Of a stretch of DNA of 64,000 nucleotides, positions 63,107 through 64,000 are shown piece after piece (position 1 is the first letter of the stretch; each line of letters begins with the position of its first letter). The notes beneath the pieces were generated by a model. The model searched no databases and was not told where the DNA came from. It saw only the letters and a program-made list of their open reading frames with translations. Source of the stretch: Polaribacter pacificus (GTDB taxonomy: Bacteria; Bacteroidota; Bacteroidia; Flavobacteriales; Flavobacteriaceae); the NCBI RefSeq assembly GCF_038024035.1, contig NZ_CP150664.1, positions 2,356,001-2,420,000 on the forward strand, written 5' to 3'. A program made the translations under genes and the position numbers.

Positions 63107-63943
63107 TTAAGAATTACTCGTTTCAATTTGTGCAACAATATTAATGGCTTCAAGTGCTTCTTTAACATCGTGAACCCTTAAAATATTAGCGCCATTTAGC
63201 AAAGCAATCGTATTGGCTGATGTTGTTGCGTTTAAAGCTTCTTTTGCCGAAATGTCTAAGGTTTTATACAGCATAGACTTTCTTGATAGTCCTGCTAAAA
63301 CAGGAACATTAAGTTCTTGAAAAATTTCCAAGTATTTTAATAATTCAAAGTTATGAGCCGTTGTTTTACCAAAACCAAAACCGACATCAATAATAATATC
63401 GTTTATTTTTTTTGTATTCAATTCAAACAACAAGTCTGAAAAATAGTGAACCAATTCAAGGGTTATATTGTTGTACTCTGGATTCTTTTGCATGTTTTGA
63501 GGAGTTCCTTGCATGTGCATAATGCAATAGGGTACTTGAAGCTTCGCAATTGTATCAAACATCTCAGTATCCATTTTTCCTGCCGAAATATCATTAATAA
63601 ATGCAGCTCCATGCTCAATACTCTTTTGAGCAATAGTACTTCTAAAGGTATCTACAGAGATGAGAATTTGAGGGAAGTTTTTAATCAATAGATCAATAAC
63701 TGGTAGTAATCTGGCTAGTTCTTGATCTTCAGAAATATGCACTGCGCCTGGTCTAGAAGAATAAGCTCCAACATCAATAAACGTAGCACCCTCTTTTAGC
63801 ATTCTAGCTGCTTGCTCTAAGAATTCTTTATCGCTTTTGTATTTTCCACCATCAAAAAAAGAGTCTGGAGTAACATTTAAGATCCCCATAACTTTTGGCT
63901 GCTCAAGATCAATGAGTGTTCCTTTGCAATTTAATGTTTTCAT
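63107..63943 (-). CDS. folP: Dihydropteroate synthase FolP
   Basis: A 278-residue TIM-barrel enzyme with MGILNVTPDSFFDGG, DVGAYSSRPGA, GAAFINDISAG, IDVGFGFGKT and GLSRKSMLYK. It joins p-aminobenzoate to hydroxymethyl-dihydropterin diphosphate for folate synthesis and is the sulfonamide target. Its ATG overlaps the stop of an upstream gene by one base, so it is part of a longer minus-strand operon that includes cdaA. Confidence 0.96.
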   Translation of the reverse strand: MKTLNCKGTLIDLEQPKVMGILNVTPDSFFDGGKYKSDKEFLEQAARMLKEGATFIDVGAYSSRPGAVHISEDQELARLLPVIDLLIKNFPQILISVDTFRSTIAQKSIEHGAAFINDISAGKMDTEMFDTIAKLQVPYCIMHMQGTPQNMQKNPEYNNITLELVHYFSDLLFELNTKKINDIIIDVGFGFGKTTAHNFELLKYLEIFQELNVPVLAGLSRKSMLYKTLDISAKEALNATTSANTIALLNGANILRVHDVKEALEAINIVAQIETSNS

Positions 63944-64000
63944 TAGCTAACAACTTTATTAATAACATGCGTGATTTTTGGTGCTGTATACAAGTTTAGC
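63943..64000 (-). CDS. C-terminal end of an unidentified protein (partial, right edge)
   Basis: On the minus strand the frame leading to a TAA at 63943-63945 reads LNLYTAPKITHVINKVVS. The stop overlaps the folP ATG by one base (TAATG), a typical operon junction, which makes this frame preferable to the others. Nineteen codons are too few to identify a family. Confidence 0.4.
   Translation of the reverse strand, partial: LNLYTAPKITHVINKVVS

Overview
The window is AT-rich chromosomal DNA from a member of the Bacteroidota, almost certainly Flavobacteriaceae. Supporting signs are: promoters of the Bacteroidota type (-7 box TAnnTTTG, weak -33 TTG) and no obvious Shine-Dalgarno sites; a mevalonate pathway with the GYDIA-type GHMP kinase; a Rho factor with a long disordered N-terminal extension; an lptC neighbourhood starting at coaX; and many lipoproteins. 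Genus cannot be fixed from the sequence. No prophage, insertion sequence, CRISPR array or rRNA is visible, and the region looks like ordinary core genome with a few odd points.

Layout. 0-9.4 kb: a BlaR/BlaI pair (BlaR runs off the left edge) with a two-site operator, a lipoprotein cyclophilin, a DPP4-like S9 peptidase, an M20 dipeptidase, tRNA-Leu(UAG) followed by 2.6 copies of a 117-bp tandem repeat, two small envelope proteins and a DEAD-box helicase. 9.4-15.5 kb: an M14 carboxypeptidase and a catalytically dead paralogue, a thioesterase and a tail-specific protease. 15.9-19.9 kb: surE, lpxB and a ComEC-like protein. 19.9-35.9 kb: a POT peptide transporter, then the mevalonate genes in two blocks (HMG-CoA reductase and GYDIA kinase at 21.7-24.0 kb; diphosphomevalonate decarboxylase, mevalonate kinase and a UbiA prenyltransferase at 31.5-35.1 kb). 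These blocks are separated by a FAD oxidoreductase, a hydrolase/thioredoxin operon, a serine hydrolase with a one-base frameshift in its signal peptide, and a LytS/LytTR two-component pair. 36.0-42.7 kb: the complete histidine utilisation set hutHUIG with a divergent LysR regulator.

42.7-64 kb: a GH20 hexosaminidase, tRNA-Phe, coaX followed by an outer-membrane protein, a TPR protein, lptC, a CNNM/CBS protein and a SurA/PpiD-like isomerase, then rho and a DUF4293 protein. Next is a self-contained regulatory module: NarL-type response regulator, unknown lipoprotein, TPR-containing histidine kinase, preceded by a nested palindrome. The window ends with a phosphodiesterase, truA, an ABC exporter, a CdaA-type diadenylate cyclase, folP and the last codons of another gene.

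Functionally most genes serve the envelope: peptide degradation and uptake, lipid A and LPS export, outer-membrane protein folding, and isoprenoid/prenyl-lipid synthesis. The least explained items are the RR-lipoprotein-HK module with its nested palindrome, the M14 enzyme/pseudoenzyme pair, the frameshifted serine hydrolase, and the tRNA-Leu repeat array.
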